Shown: positions 46,501 through 58,671, counted from the stretch's first letter. The stretch: 64,000 nucleotides of DNA from Annona cherimola (GCA_030490835.1 CM059972.1:10818264-10882263), one strand, 5' to 3'. Made by a program: numbers and translations. The notes: a model not told the origin generated them from the sequence alone.

Positions 46501-49500
46501 ACAGAAAGACTAGGAAGACTACAAATTACATAAGCCCACTAACCCTTGCATGCTTTCTCCCGAAACCATCCTGTTGAATGGTTTGGCTTTTCCAGCAGGT
46601 ATTCTTCGATAGGGCCAGAATCCGAATTTTCCACAATGTCTTAGTCAATTCAGATAATTTAGCTGCTAAAAAATTGACATGCATTACCACACATGCAAAA
46701 GATCAGAACCATACAAACAGCTGTCAACACTTAAAAATGAAAAAGACCAAACATATATCCAACTTTCTAATATGGGATTGCTGGTAATTTAATTGTCATG
46801 GTTAGTAAGATACCATTCAACCTTTCTGTCTAACCAACAAGTGCTTAGGATTCTCTTGATGATGGATTTCAAGTTTTTCTGGCGAATAGCATTCAGTCGT
46901 AATAAATTTTTTTGATGAATGGTTGTAATAAATTAAAGCGGAAGGATTTCGGTAAAGGAGGAAACTCACCCTCTTATGGTCTTCTCATAGTTCCACCAGT
47001 GTCCCGTGTTGAACACCAACACATCAGCATCCTTCCACTGCCTAGAGCTCCAATCCAAGATATCCAATTTCAAAGTCAATTTCACCTCCGGTGGTGCTCC
47101 GGCAGGGGGACGGCTCTGCAAGACTAGAAATGGAGCTCTGTAGTACTCAACAGTGCAGTTGTAATCCCGAAATTTGAACACCAAGAAGCCTTTGTGCTTC
47201 GTAATTGGACTGCCATTCACTTCATAGATAGAATCCTTGTCAGAGACCCCCAAAGAAAGCATACAAAGGAGGGACTCCCACTGGTTTCTTCCAATTGAAT
47301 CGCCTACGAAGACCAGCCGATGGTTCCGCAGCCTCTCCAACATCGCCTTTGCATCAAAACTTCATAAGAGAAATGACAGATAGCATCTGAAATCAGTATC
47401 TGTGAAAACATTCTCACTTTCAGGAATTGGAAGAATATACAAGGCACAGCTTTCGACAGTGAAAAATGAAAAAAAACATATTCACCACCAGTGATTGGAA
47501 GAATATAAATTAGTACAGATTTTGTGTGCACGTGTCACAACAAAATGAATGGCAAGAGAAGATTGTCAGGCGAAAATTTTCATGCTGTAATTTACAACGT
47601 TGTGGCCATTATGAGTTCAGCTTGAAATGCATGTAATTGTGCTGGAGCTTTGGTTGTTGCCATGAATTAAAACAGGTTAACCTGCCTTGGTCAGTCTACC
47701 TTAACATGACTTGGCCATTCTCTTCATGTAAAAGATCCAAACAAGAGTGAGGATGAAGGGAGACAAAATTCGGTGACCAAATGGAATAGCACTCCAAGAT
47801 TCTCAACACTCGAAAAGTATCATCTGCCAACCGTATTCAAGGCTGATGAGTTTCCAGAATGGGCACGGAAAAACAGATGAAAGAAGAAAAAGGCCAGAAA
47901 AATGTGATTTAGAAGCCAGACCAATTTCGACCTCGAGCTAATCCTCGGTCAAATGTCAAGCAATAGTCTAGTGTCCAAAATAAAGATCATCTGATCGTTC
48001 AACAACCATACCAAAGGAAAAACCGGATATAGTTTTCAATGGAAGTTCTTGTCAGCGAAGCAATTGAAGGAAAGGATTTAGTATTTTATTTTTTTACCTT
48101 CCCATCGAAGTTAGCAGCAGGCAGAGAAGGTATAAGAACATCCAAGGAGAAATAAAGTAATGAATACAGAGAAAAATATTAGGCCAGGAAGGAAGAAAAC
48201 AAATTCTCTAAATAGGCTTTGGCAAATAGACTGCAAGGCATCAGAGTGCTGGCCAGGATTTCCAAAGGAAACGGCAACCATGACAATCCCCTCGCTAGAG
48301 AGAAGATGTGCCCCTGAAAATAATTGGAAATCCAGAATTTCTGGCAATGGGATTAGAAAATTTCCCCCCTACACAGCAGAGGGAAAACCCAACTTCATAA
48401 AAGCAACAGAATACGTGAGTTCCGAATTCTACAAAAAATGTTCTTAAGAGTGGTTCTGCAGATAGGACATGATTTCCAAAAGTTGGGGAAAAAAACTGCA
48501 AACATATCAGAGAGCCATACGAATGAAAGTTGTGTTTGAAGGGGACTGTTAAAATCGAATCCAATTGAAAGTTCTGGCCTAACGATATACCAAAATATAA
48601 TTTCCTATTTTCTCAACATCCAAGTTATATATATATATATATGCATATACTATTAAAAACAAAAAATATTTTTTAATATTTATTAGCAATCACAGGGTTC
48701 ACAAATGAAAATTTAGAAATAAGAAAGAAGCGCATAGCATAGCATTACCAACGGTTTTTAACCAATCCAGATATACAGATTTCAACCAACAAAAATAAAT
48801 AATAAAATTATTTTAACCGTAAAATATTCAAAAACGAACAACGGATTGCAGTCGACATAAAAGAAATTAAACATAAGCCTCCGTATCAATAACCACAGAA
48901 GGGATGGGATGCAAAAAACATATATTGAAGAAACTTGAAGGAGAAAAAATAAAAATATAAAACCTTGGCAGATTGCAGCGGTTTGGTTGCCAGCGCCATT
49001 TCATGTAGAAATTATCAGGTCTTCCATTCTCCGAGCATCGAAACCCACCATCCAAAAACTGGCAATCCTTGGATCGATACAAGGGATAGCGTTCATCCCA
49101 AACCCATTTCCCATCAAACCAATCGCATTCATCGGAGTCCCATTCCAAAAGTCTGGACAACTCCTTCTCCCTGGCGTAGCCAAAGCCGAAGCGGAGCAGC
49201 CGCTGCGACTGCTCCCGAATCTGGTACCCGTTGGCAATGACCCGGGAATCGAAGTACAAGAAACAGCAGAGGAAGCTGAAGACAACCAGAGAGAAGAACC
49301 CCAGCACGCTGAGAGGCTCCGTGGATTTCATGCGCTTGAGCTTCTTCAGAAGCTCCATTGAAGAGAATAGAGATGGGTTTTTCTGTGGAGATTGAGGTGG
49401 AGAAGGGGTTGTACTCATTTGAGAAGCGGTTGTTTCTGCATAGAGAAGATAACTCTCATGGAATTGCTCTGGGACTAGAAATTGAAGATTTTGGGTGGAC

Positions 49501-49502
49501 AT
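43552..49502 (-). CDS. TBL: Trichome birefringence-like protein (DUF231 O-acetyltransferase)
   Basis: Golgi type II membrane enzyme of the TBL/DUF231 family, which transfers acetyl groups to cell-wall polysaccharides. Four exons on the minus strand join in frame: 48964-49502, 46970-47359, 44614-44772 and 43552-43927 (487 aa). A cytosolic N-tail with [12 protein letters not shown] precedes one membrane segment (about residues 64-84, [20 protein letters not shown]). The TBL domain starts at [19 protein letters not shown]. The GDS motif with the nucleophile Ser is [15 protein letters not shown] (Ser201). The DxxH motif is DCSHWCLPG (Asp446, His449). Closest by memory to the TBL10/TBL11 group, not certain; the polymer acted on cannot be told. 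Alternative starts are Met29 (49418) and Met49 (49358). The exon 1 donor (GTTTTA) is weak. Confidence 0.9.
43990..44215 (-). repeat. SINE-like repeat in TBL intron 3
   Basis: On the minus strand it carries a B-box-like TGATTCGAATCTCC and ends near 'tgtaatatcaattgtcacaa'. Related, more diverged sequences are at 50955-51140 and 51940-52205. The intron spans 43928-44613. Confidence 0.45.
44773..46969. other. Intron 2 of the TBL gene
   Basis: 2,197 bp. Holds an E-type foldback element (45644-46014). The rest has no recognised element and no coding similarity; open frames at 45066-45395 and 46115-46418 are not supported. Confidence 0.6.
45644..46014. mobile_element. Foldback MULE-like MITE, family E
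   Basis: About 371 bp. The ends contain GATCTTTTGAAGC on both strands, followed at the left by a GAAGCCGGCTTC palindrome. Inner arms carry 'aagttttaccattttggatt' and 'cacagtggcatttccgtaat' with their inverted copies. Possible 9-bp duplication ATAAACATC / ATAAAAATC (45635-45643, 46015-46023; 8 of 9). The left end is longer than the right, so the outer boundary is tentative. Confidence 0.7.
47360..48963. other. Intron 1 of the TBL gene
   Basis: 1,604 bp, no recognised transposon; a short AT microsatellite at 48629-48642. Open frames here are not supported. Confidence 0.6.
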
Positions 49503-50954
49503 TGGTATTTATTCGCTTTTGGGAAGACCATTTCAAGGGCTGAAGACATGAAAGGAACCGAGTGTTGACTTAAGAAGAAGGAGAGATGAATGAGAGGGAG
49601 CGTTTCAAGGATTGTTGGGGTGATATATTTGTTCTTGTTCCAGAAGAAGCAAAAGGTGGTAAGGGAGACTTGGACGCGGGGGGTGGGGCGGGGCGAGGAT
49701 TGCTCTTATTCAAAAAGGAGAGTAAGTTGGGAGGACTTGAAGTTCGTTATGCAGAGAGAAATGAAATCAGTGATATCATTGAAAGAAAGAAGTTCCTTTT
49801 TTTAATTGTTTTGAGGGAGGGTTGTTTGCAAGCAAGAACGCATTCATAGCACTGCTTCCTCTTCCTCATTGAAGAGAAAATACCACCAAAAGCAGTTTTG
49901 AAAAATAAAAAGAGGAGGAGAAAAGAAAAGAAAAGAAAAGAAAAGAAAATGTGTTGAAGTCTCAACTCTGTAACTGCTTGCTGATTGCAATTGCAAATTT
50001 GCTATTTGCTATTGGCCAATGCTTGGTTACTCTGGAGCTGTCAGTTAATACGCATGTGGAATTCAGGTTGGAGAAGAATTGGCAGAAAAATCATGAGTCC
50101 ACACTCATGAAAGTTCATGCGTATGCAGCAGTCCATCAGAGCACCAAACATGTCCAAATTTTGCCAACCGTTTTATGTACGTAGGCTCCAGTCCACAGTA
50201 TATGCGCTCGATTTTTGAAAATTTCTGCAATCGGGTCCCAATGATCAATTATCCACACCGTTTATCCCCTTTCCCGAGAAAGACTTATCTTATTAGGAGC
50301 TTGAACTATTAACTCTCTTGTTGATTGGGTTGCAATAGCAAAACATGCGGTTGTTCCAAAAATTTCACAGTGTGAGATCTGGACAGGGTTCATTCTTCTG
50401 CAAACATAATAATAATAATAATAAATATTTTGCTGGACCATCATCGTCCCGAATCAATAAATTAATCTCAACCATCCAATTTGATTTTGGTTCCGGAGGA
50501 ACATGTGTGCATGATATGATAAGAATAGGATGGATTGTCTGACCACATGCCACAGGCGCCTGCTGAGCACACCATTTGTATTCTAGACGATTTTGAAAAG
50601 ACGTAGTGGCCGGCTACTAACGGGATTGGAATGGAGTGGGTCAGAAGAAATTCCAAAACAAAGCAGTTGTTGTCTTTCTATAATTTTGATTTTGTATGGG
50701 AAAAATCCAATCCGTCCATCACGAATGGATTTATGATGGGCCTGTGAGATTGATTTGCAGGCTTCAATCTAGGCATGCGGATGCAGATAATGTATGCGTG
50801 TTTCATGGGCAGTTGGAGCTGGTCGTGGCGGTTGTGAGGCGACAAGGCCATGAGATGAGGCTGGGTCTCTCACCTCTTCTCGTGTCCCTTCTCTTTCAAC
50901 TAATTTACAGAACAGCCATCAAAATATTTGCCCTTTTAAGTTGTGACTTTTTTT
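49503..50954. other. Upstream region of the TBL gene
   Basis: Presumed promoter for the minus-strand gene. Contains GAAAA repeats (about 49918-49949) and a TAA/AAT microsatellite (50407-50427). No other gene recognised; the 72-92-codon open frames here lie in low-complexity or purine-rich sequence. Confidence 0.45.
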
Positions 50955-51140
50955 ATTGACATATTATATATGTAACAATTGATATTATAATCAAACATTT
51001 TCATCGCCTGAAGGAAATTTTCTATAAATACCCCTCATTATAGGGGAAATTTGTAAAACTTCCATCACCAAAGGAATAGACGACTTGCACAAGGCAAGAT
51101 TTGAATATCTGACATCTTGCTTTTGCGTTATGGTGTTAAT
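50955..51140 (-). repeat. SINE-like repeat, diverged copy
   Basis: Shares with 43990-44215 the end 'caattgatattataatc', a middle 'tataaataccc...cattataggggaaatttg' and a B-box-like 'gatattcaaatcttg' on the minus strand. Confidence 0.35.
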
Positions 51141-51491
51141 TATGTGTTTAGGATCATAGGATTAATTATGTGTTATAAAAAAAACTTTTATTTTCAGTAT
51201 TATTTTTCTTACTTCCCGCATTCATTTTTTAATACAGAAGAATCTTACTTTTTCTATTTATAATATTACTTTTTTATTCTCGATATCATTTTTTATTTTT
51301 AATATATAATAATTCCTCTTCATCTAATTTCTTCGTTTAGATCTCATCTTAGCGGGTAATTTCAAAGAAGCTATAAACTAAATATTTCATATTTTTATTT
51401 AAAAATTAGAACAGTTAAAAATGTACAAGAATGCTACACATGTAGACCTAGGAGAGAAATTGCAGTGGCAGTAATCGATGTGAACTCATTT

Positions 51492-51748
51492 CTATTGAAT
51501 GGCGGCCAGGCCTTCGTTGATGGTGGTGCCATCATTAGAAAATTCAAGTGGGAAAACCTTTTGGAAGTCGGGTATTAATTCAAAAGGCATAGAGTTTTGA
51601 GCAGAAATTCTTCTTAATTCTTCTATATTCTTCTTCCACCAATGCATTATTTGCAGGTATTTTCTAACATTGGTTTGAGTGCTATCCACGAGTCATCAAA
51701 TATATTAATTAGACGAGGAATTTCAATGGTCCCTCTACGTGGTGTCAT
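51492..51748 (-). pseudogene. Broken coding-like segment, unrecognised
   Basis: One minus-strand frame starts at 51748 and reads MTPRRGTIEIPRLINIFDDS, then meets a stop about 33 codons on. An overlapping frame continues as KYLQIMHWWKKNIEELRRIS and later PDFQKVFPLEFSNDG to a stop at 51492. Composition is protein-like in both parts and the frames would join with one frameshift near 51660. I do not recognise the family. It could be a decayed gene or exon, or chance. Confidence 0.3.
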
Positions 51749-51939
51749 GCTTTCGCACATTCATTGGACACGCATTTCCTTACAGGCTAATAATTCGGCT
51801 GCAACATTTCTCGCATGAGAGCTTCACGTGATCGTTGCGTGCCACCCTCTAATGTACAATTTCAAGGTCTTCCTACATAAAGATCATCAAAAATTAACTT
51901 TATTTTCGAATATTTATATACATAATTTTTAAATATTAC

Positions 51940-52205
51940 AATGAAGTACATTCACATTCTTGCATCACGAAGAGAATTTTTTCTTAAACTTTCACCCACA
52001 TGAGGAAAATTGCAAATCTCCATAATAAAAAGATAAATATTATAAACTCCCAATATAAGGGAGTAAATTAGTGTAAAATTCCACCTATTATCCGCCAGGC
52101 TCCGGCACCATTCGGCCCCCAAACGGGACAACGTGGTTACCGCGCCTGACATAGCAAAAATGTAACTTTCATAATAAGTTTTTTTGGGCGCACTGGACAA
52201 TTAAT
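51940..52205 (-). repeat. SINE-like repeat, diverged copy
   Basis: Related to 43990-44215 in the tail-side half ('acattcacattcttgcatca', 'gcaaatctccataataaaaa'). The head half (52080-52160) is GC-richer with 'ggcaccattcggcccccaaa'. Similarity is partial, so the family assignment is tentative. Confidence 0.3.
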
Positions 52206-53630
52206 TGGTCGAACATTTTCCCCGTAGGATATAAATACAAAATCAGTTGATAAGATAGACTTCTATAAAATTTCAGGGTCAACTTTCGTCAATGCCTCGG
52301 AGTTCTCATTAATTTCTTCACGAATGTTTTACTGGTTTGGATGTGTAATAACTAATAAGTCTAATTAGTAATTTAGTTTGGGCGTTTAATAGAAAAATAT
52401 AATAAGTAATAGCGATTAGTGTAAGTATTTAAAAAGTATTCTTTTTTGTAAAAATAAAAAATGATTGAAATATTAGTAATATTGAGATGGATAAAGATAA
52501 TATCACTAGGGAATTTAAAATGTCGCTTAAGGTTAAAATTTCTTAACAGCCTAAAGGATTTAGAAAAGGTATAATAAGCATGAACTGGGTGAAGAAATAA
52601 GAGAATAACGTAATAACGTATATTGAAAATGATAGAAGTTATATTGAAAATATAAAAATTATATTAAAAATTGAAAAAGATGTCATGAGAGAAAATGATG
52701 ATATGCTTTTTATTCAAGAATTTTGGACTCTTTGGAACATTGTTTTATATCATCATTTCTTGTTCTACTACAATGCTACATGTGCGTCACCATTGTCTAT
52801 TGTGTAATGACTAATGACTGTTATGTTAACTACAACATTAAAATTAATGTAATTAACAAAAAATTTGGTAATTAAGAAAGTATGACTTTCAAATCTCCCA
52901 AGCAAATCTTTCCATTTTTGTAAAATTTTATAGTTCATTTCAAACTTTTATTTGAATGTTTTTTCAATTTCTTATATTATATATATATATATATATATTT
53001 TTAAAGGCAATTAGGATTTCTTTTGGTTTTCTTTAATCAATTCAGTGTTGGAAGATCGTGTCGTAACTTATCATAATTGATGGTTAATTACGGCCAATTC
53101 TTCGAAATTATGTTTCAATTCGAGATGATGATTTTATCTTAATAATTCTTAGATTAAGTCTATTATTTATTATTCTTCATTGTTCATGAATATATAAAGA
53201 AGGAAGCTTAGAGAATCAATTAAAAAGGCCAGGCTGTAATAATATCAGCGGATCTATGTGTACAATGCCAATAAAATTGTGTGCCTCATTTGTTGTTTAA
53301 CAGGCTGTTGCTTATACTCATTAATTAGCAACAAAAGGACAATACTTTGTTGTTAATTGTAATAAGCAATGATCCAAAGGCAACAAATGGAGCAAAAAAT
53401 GATTCCCACTTTTGTCTCTGGATGCTGCAATTTATTTGTTGGAGTGGTCTGGTCTAGATGAATACGTACTCGTGAATGGATTGATTGAGCAATGCTGGGG
53501 AGTGGGAACACCACCAAATTAATTTATGGAAAAGACACGCCACGAACGGGTTGTCATCCTCGACATACACGCCAGGAATTATTCTAGCCAGACTTATATA
53601 CGACGAGGAATTATTATATATATATATATA
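52206..53630. other. AT-rich intergenic, no gene seen
   Basis: No recognisable gene or clear transposon. A TA microsatellite lies at 52979-52999. Confidence 0.45.
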
Positions 53631-53639
53631 TAATATATG

Positions 53640-53984
53640 AGATACGATCGTGTGCAGTCGGACTCTGTAAAATGGACTCCACACATGTTGGATTGTAATG
53701 AAACTTTATACACTAATTTATCCATATATAAATCATACTTTAGACGGTTTAGATGTTGAAAAAACCACTTTAAACTTGATATTTACATCAAACTATTTTA
53801 TTACGTTGATTTTGCACCATTTTAAGATGGGTACTGCACACATGTTAGATTTGGATGAAAATTGGTATGCTATTAAAGTGAACAATTCTAAATACAATGG
53901 ATGTGTTGGATTTTCCATTTATGATCAAGTGGGGCCCACAGTGCATGGACTGCACGGTGCAGTCGCATGCACTGGAATAAATCC

Positions 53985-53990
<6 letters not shown>
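53640..53990. mobile_element. F-type foldback element (variant termini)
   Basis: Inverted arms about a centre near 53780, with a core 'tcaaactattttattacgtt' that is the inverted form of the F core. The right end (53921-53976) has a GACTGCACGGTGCAGTC hairpin and is identical over 56 bp to the solo end at 26678-26733. The left end is shorter and diverged. A 111-codon open frame here is inside the arms and not a gene. Confidence 0.65.
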
Positions 53991-54027
<37 letters not shown>

Positions 54028-55592
54028 TTTTAATGTCTTTCTATAAACTTGTTTTGCAGATCCCCCAGGATTAAAGTCTGTTTGAAATAATGATGTCTCT
54101 GCCCTTTATATAACTGATTAACAAAATTAACAAAAATAATAATCGTTGTAAAAAAAAAAAAAAGATCTTTATAGACTTTCAAGTTTCAATCGTACGTCTT
54201 CTTCCCCAATTCCAAGTTAGTTCTACCCATCCAACAAATTGGTTTGGATCCGGGAGCGATCATGGAAAATTACGATCAATGGACGTACGTTAGTAACAAG
54301 GGAAAGGTCTTTCTGAAAAATCGCAAAAATAATAATTAAAAGGATAAATACGTGAATGGGAAGCTTTCACAAATCAGATCTGACTTTCACAATGGTTTAC
54401 TTGTGCGTGTTTGGAAAGTTGTTTAAAAAGCTTGTGCGGTTTCCATCAAAAAAAAAAAAAAAAAAGCGTGCGCGGAAAGCTTTCACGGATAAGCAGCTGG
54501 TGAATAAATGATGTTAAAAAGACAGTGCGAGTACCATTCGAGTCAAGCGCGTGCGTGATGTACGTGTTTGTTACTTTGTTTTGAGTCCGCGACGTTATCT
54601 ACTCCGGAGAATTTCATGGATGGAATATGACGTGAAATGCGACATGGAAATTAAATTTGAAAAGTTATTGCATATTAAAAAATAAAAAATTACATTAGGA
54701 ATGAGAAAGTTAGTATTTAAAATGGAAAAAATAATAAAATTGGTAAATTATATTTAAAATGAATTTTTTTTTTTGAAAATAAAAAATCTTATCTTATAGT
54801 TCTTATTACGTCCAAATGTATACTCACGAACAGACCCGGAATATAAGACATTTTATAAATGAGGGCAGAATTGTAATTCCACAATGCGATAGATGTGTAC
54901 ATCGAATTTTGCTCCAAGAGATTCAAGACCATCGGAAATATTGACACTGTTAGCAATTGTTATGAGTATACATCCAAATGTATACTCACAAAACAGATTT
55001 GAAGAGTCACTTGATACATATAAATGAGCCTTGTTTCTATCAGCAGGGCATATTTATATACTTTATTCATATAAAAATATGGCGCTTCTTAACAGGACTT
55101 GAATTGAATGCGAGGCCACTTCACAAGGTCATTGACTTTGATTAATCAGATTTAACCGGGCTTTAAAATTATCCAGGTCATGTTTTAATGGTAAACTAGG
55201 TTCGACCAACCCAATGGTTGCCAATTTTGTCACTTATGATGAACTTTATATTAGGAATGAAAAAAATAACCAATAAAAAAAGAATGAAAAAAGTAAATTT
55301 ATCTTGCATTAAAAATTAAAGGACAAAAATTTTTAGAAATGGGAATCCATCCCATGGAATGATCTTGAACATACACAAAGATATTAATGCAAAGTCTCTC
55401 TAACTCTTCGCAATTAAGAACTTATTTATATGTATGCATTAAGTATTTAAGCGTTGATTAATTCTAATTGTGAGTCACTGACTTCAGTATGAATTCAAAT
55501 GAATTTGGCTATTTTTCTAACTTGTAGCTCGTTAATTGCTATCCAAGAGTCTACGGATATATATAAATGAGAGAAGAATTAAATTAACATAT
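53991..55592. other. AT-rich intergenic, no gene seen
   Basis: Starts with a long TA microsatellite (53992-54027). A short repeat 'tccaaatgtatactcac' occurs at 54812-54828 and 54971-54987. No coding signal. Confidence 0.45.
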
Positions 55593-55601
55593 ATACTTGA
55601 T

Positions 55602-55992
55602 GAGGAATGATCTTATTAGCCCGGGCTAAGTAAATATCTCACTTAGCCCACCTCAAAAATTTTATTAATTTTTTTTTTATTTTTTTCTTCATACACTTGT
55701 TTATCTAAATGTATTTAATATATAAATCAAGTTTTACCATTTTTGGATACGTGTATATATATTTTTTAGATTTTTAAAAATAAGAGTATTTTTAATACAT
55801 ATATACACATAGATGTTTAAAAATCTCAAAAAAATAGATAAATATATTAAAATAGTAAAACTTAGTATATATGTTAAATACACTTAGATAAATAAGTGCA
55901 TGAAGAAAAAAATAAAAAAAAGTTATTGTAATTAGGTTTTTAAGGTGGGTTAAGTGAAACATTTACTTAGCTTGGACTAATAGGATCTTCTC
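55602..55992. mobile_element. Foldback MULE-like MITE, family A, best copy
   Basis: 391 bp. Left end GAGGAATGATCTTATTAG, right end on the other strand GAGAAGATCCTATTAGTCC. Perfect 9-bp target duplication ATACTTGAT (55593-55601 and 55993-56001). Subterminal hairpin GGGCTAAGT-loop-ACTTAGCCC. This copy defines the family boundaries. Confidence 0.92.
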
Positions 55993-56159
55993 ATACTTGA
56001 TACGACTTATGTCGAAAGGCAACACCTCGGCCTCTCTTTTGCCCATACTATAATGTCACCAAATGGACTAGTAAAATTTTCTCTAAAAATCAATACTATG
56101 GCCCCCCAAAAGATACCCAACTACCCTTGCTATACGAGCCAACTCTTTTACAAATAAAA

Positions 56160-56280
56160 GAAGGACCCTGATTGTGAACCCGGGCAATGCTCGGCTAGTT
56201 TCACATCATGACTTGTTAGCCATAGATGCAGGTTTCGATCCTACTTGAAAGCATGTCTTCCTTTCCTTCCTTAATGTAAT
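56160..56280 (+). repeat. SINE-like fragment
   Basis: B-box-like GGTTTCGATCC (56232-56242), preceded by 'gctagtttcacatcatgact', similar to the sequence before the B box at 26947. Followed by T/C-rich sequence and an A run. Confidence 0.35.
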
Positions 56281-56287
56281 AAAAAAA

Positions 56288-56770
56288 AATCATGATCAGG
56301 TGTACTTAGGTGTATTTAACTTCGGTGTACCCGAGTACAAATATTCATTTTTTTAAATTTTTTTTAATCATGATCAGGTGTACTTAGGTGCATTTAACTT
56401 CGGTGTACCCGAGTACAAATATTCATTTTTTTAAATTTTTTTTACACAACTATTAGCCTAAGTATATTTAACATCACATATTAAAAAAGTATATTTAATA
56501 TATGTATCGATTTTTACTCTTTTTGGGAATGTTTAGAATGTTTTGAATTTTTAAAAATCAGTAGCATTTTAGTAATTTTAAATTACTAAAATGCCACTGA
56601 TTTTTAAAAATTCAAAGCATTTTAAAAATCTCCAAAAAGAGTAAAAATTGATACACACGTTAAATACGTTTAAATTAATAGTTTTATGAGAAAATTTTTA
56701 AAAAATAAAAAATGAGTTAAATACACTTGATTGAATTGAAGCTAAGTGCACTAAGGTACATTGAATAAAA
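56288..56770. mobile_element. Foldback element, family C, with duplicated left end
   Basis: Arms mirror each other about 'agtaattttaaattactaaa' (near 56575). The left terminus is present twice in tandem: a 78-bp unit starting 'aatcatgatcaggtgtactt' at 56288 and again at 56366, differing at one base (t/c). Right end 'ctaagtgcactaaggtacat'. Target duplication not found. Confidence 0.7.
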
Positions 56771-57465
56771 CCCCATTAAAGAATACCATTGGGTAAGGTT
56801 TCCTCTATAGAAACAAAGCCTCTTATTGTATAACAACATCGGAATGATTTTATAGCATTACTATGACAACTACAAAGTTTATTGCTAAATGAAGTTAATT
56901 AATACTGCAATCCTCGAGCCAAACAGAACTACCAAGCATTAAATGTGATACTAATTATTACAAAAGATGAAGTAGGTTCAATCATCATAACTTGCCCACA
57001 TCATACCTCATTTCGTGCTTGGCTACTCAGTGATGAACGCATCATCACATGAAGGATTTGACAGGATGATTGCAAATCTTCCACTAATACTAAGCACATG
57101 TTGTCTTACATATAGTCTTATATAAAAACTAAGGAACATCCCAGAAAGGAGTTTCGACCTACCAAGTCCATTTGAGTGAACTTTCATCAGGAAGGGGGTT
57201 TCGAAAAACTCTCGAGCCTTGTATTCTCATTGCATTATATTCCAACTATGAATAATGGAACTTTAATGTCAACTTACCCTATGATTTTTGAGTGATCTTG
57301 TATTCACAGAACATTCCTTTTATGTAAATCTTATGTCTTTTTTCCCCATCCTTTATCCATGATTTAAACTTTAAATTTAGTTTAGCTAGAAGTAGATCAA
57401 TTTTGGACTTATCAATAGTGAATGCCTAGAAATGATTTGGTGAATCTAATAGCTTATATACTTGA
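56771..57465. other. Intergenic, no gene seen
   Basis: No recognised element or coding sequence. Confidence 0.45.
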
Positions 57466-57890
57466 GAAATTATCTGGTGCATTAGTTATGATGTATTTGG
57501 CTTAAAGTGGATTCCACATGATTATAAAATATACATCTAATTTATCCATTATATTTAAAATTATTTATGTTATTAGCATACTATTTTTATCCGAATTGAA
57601 TATGTGTATGAGCCCCATTTGAAAATGATATAAAATCAATATAATAAAATAGTTTAATATAAATACTAATTTTAAAGTTATTTTTTTATTATGTAAACTA
57701 TCTAAGATATAATTTATGCATGGATAAATGATTGTATAAAATATTAAGACAGTTAAATGCATATGGAGCTCATTTTGAGCCAAAGATACTATAAACTTTT
57801 GGTGCATATAAATGCGCAAACTTCTATATATGTGTGTATATATATATGAGCCTGCTTTTATATAATCGGGTATATAGAAGCAGTTCACAT
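57466..57890. mobile_element. Foldback element, G/F-type core
   Basis: Contains 'tgaaaatgatataaaatcaa' then 'taataaaatagtttaatata', the F/G core, with inverted arms. It ends in a hairpin-like 'gcttttatataatcgggtat' close to the G terminus. Confidence 0.5.
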
Positions 57891-57904
57891 AACTCTCTCA
57901 AAAT

Positions 57905-58330
57905 TTAAAGTTTTCATGCTTGGTGAAAAATTCAATCCATTTATTTTATTTAACATTATTTAACATCATTAGTTTAGTTAGGAGACCATATTTCATCCAA
58001 ATTCAATATGGACAAAGCTCACATTTGCTTAAAAATAGTACATTCATGTATAAATTAGAAAAAATACTTAGATCTATTCATATATGTATTAGAATATAAT
58101 AATAATTTACAGAATTATTTATTTACATAGTAGTTATATTTTAAATTGTTTAAAATATTGAAAAGACTAGTTAAAACTTAATATTTAGCATTAAATCATT
58201 TTATTATATTGATTTTACACGTTTGTAGATGATACCCATATACGATAATACTGGACAAACGAAAGGGTTTTCATAATAATTAAATAATGCTAAACACAAT
58301 AAATAAAGTAAATTTTCTATCCGGGGATGT
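57905..58330. mobile_element. Foldback element, family G
   Basis: Starts 'aaagttttcatgcttggtga', with 'tttatttaacattatttaac' in one arm and 'aataattaaataatgctaaa' in the other. Middle part as in 4882-5409. Ends worn. Confidence 0.5.
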
Positions 58331-58671
58331 TAAAAAATGGAGGGAGTTATATATAGTTATAAAACCTCCACATTTTGGTATGTTCTTATTGGATGGGATG
58401 CGACATGATATACGTCATGCACACATTAGGTCTACACATGATTTATTTATTTTTATTAGAAAAGTTTTATTACGGTGGGCTGTGAAGTTTATATATATTT
58501 AACATATTTAAAGTTTATATATGTTTAACATATTTAACATTTTAAATGCGCCTTATTATACATTGATAGCATTTTTAAACGTAGGTCGTAAATTGATAGT
58601 ACTTGTGTAGATTAATAAATTGTAAAATATAGCTTGCCCGTAGGATAAATAATAAATTTATTTAAAATTGA

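Noticed and set aside
53698..54033. Plus-strand open frame of 111 codons
   Set aside because: It lies within the arms of an F-type foldback element and ends in a TA microsatellite.
55602..55992. hAT or Tourist origin for the A family
   Set aside because: The target duplication is 9 bp and the arms are long inverted repeats. hAT makes 8 bp and Tourist 3 bp, so Mutator-like fits better.
57565..57888. Minus-strand open frame of 107 codons
   Set aside because: AT-rich arms of a G/F-type foldback element; Ile/Tyr-rich translation with no domain.
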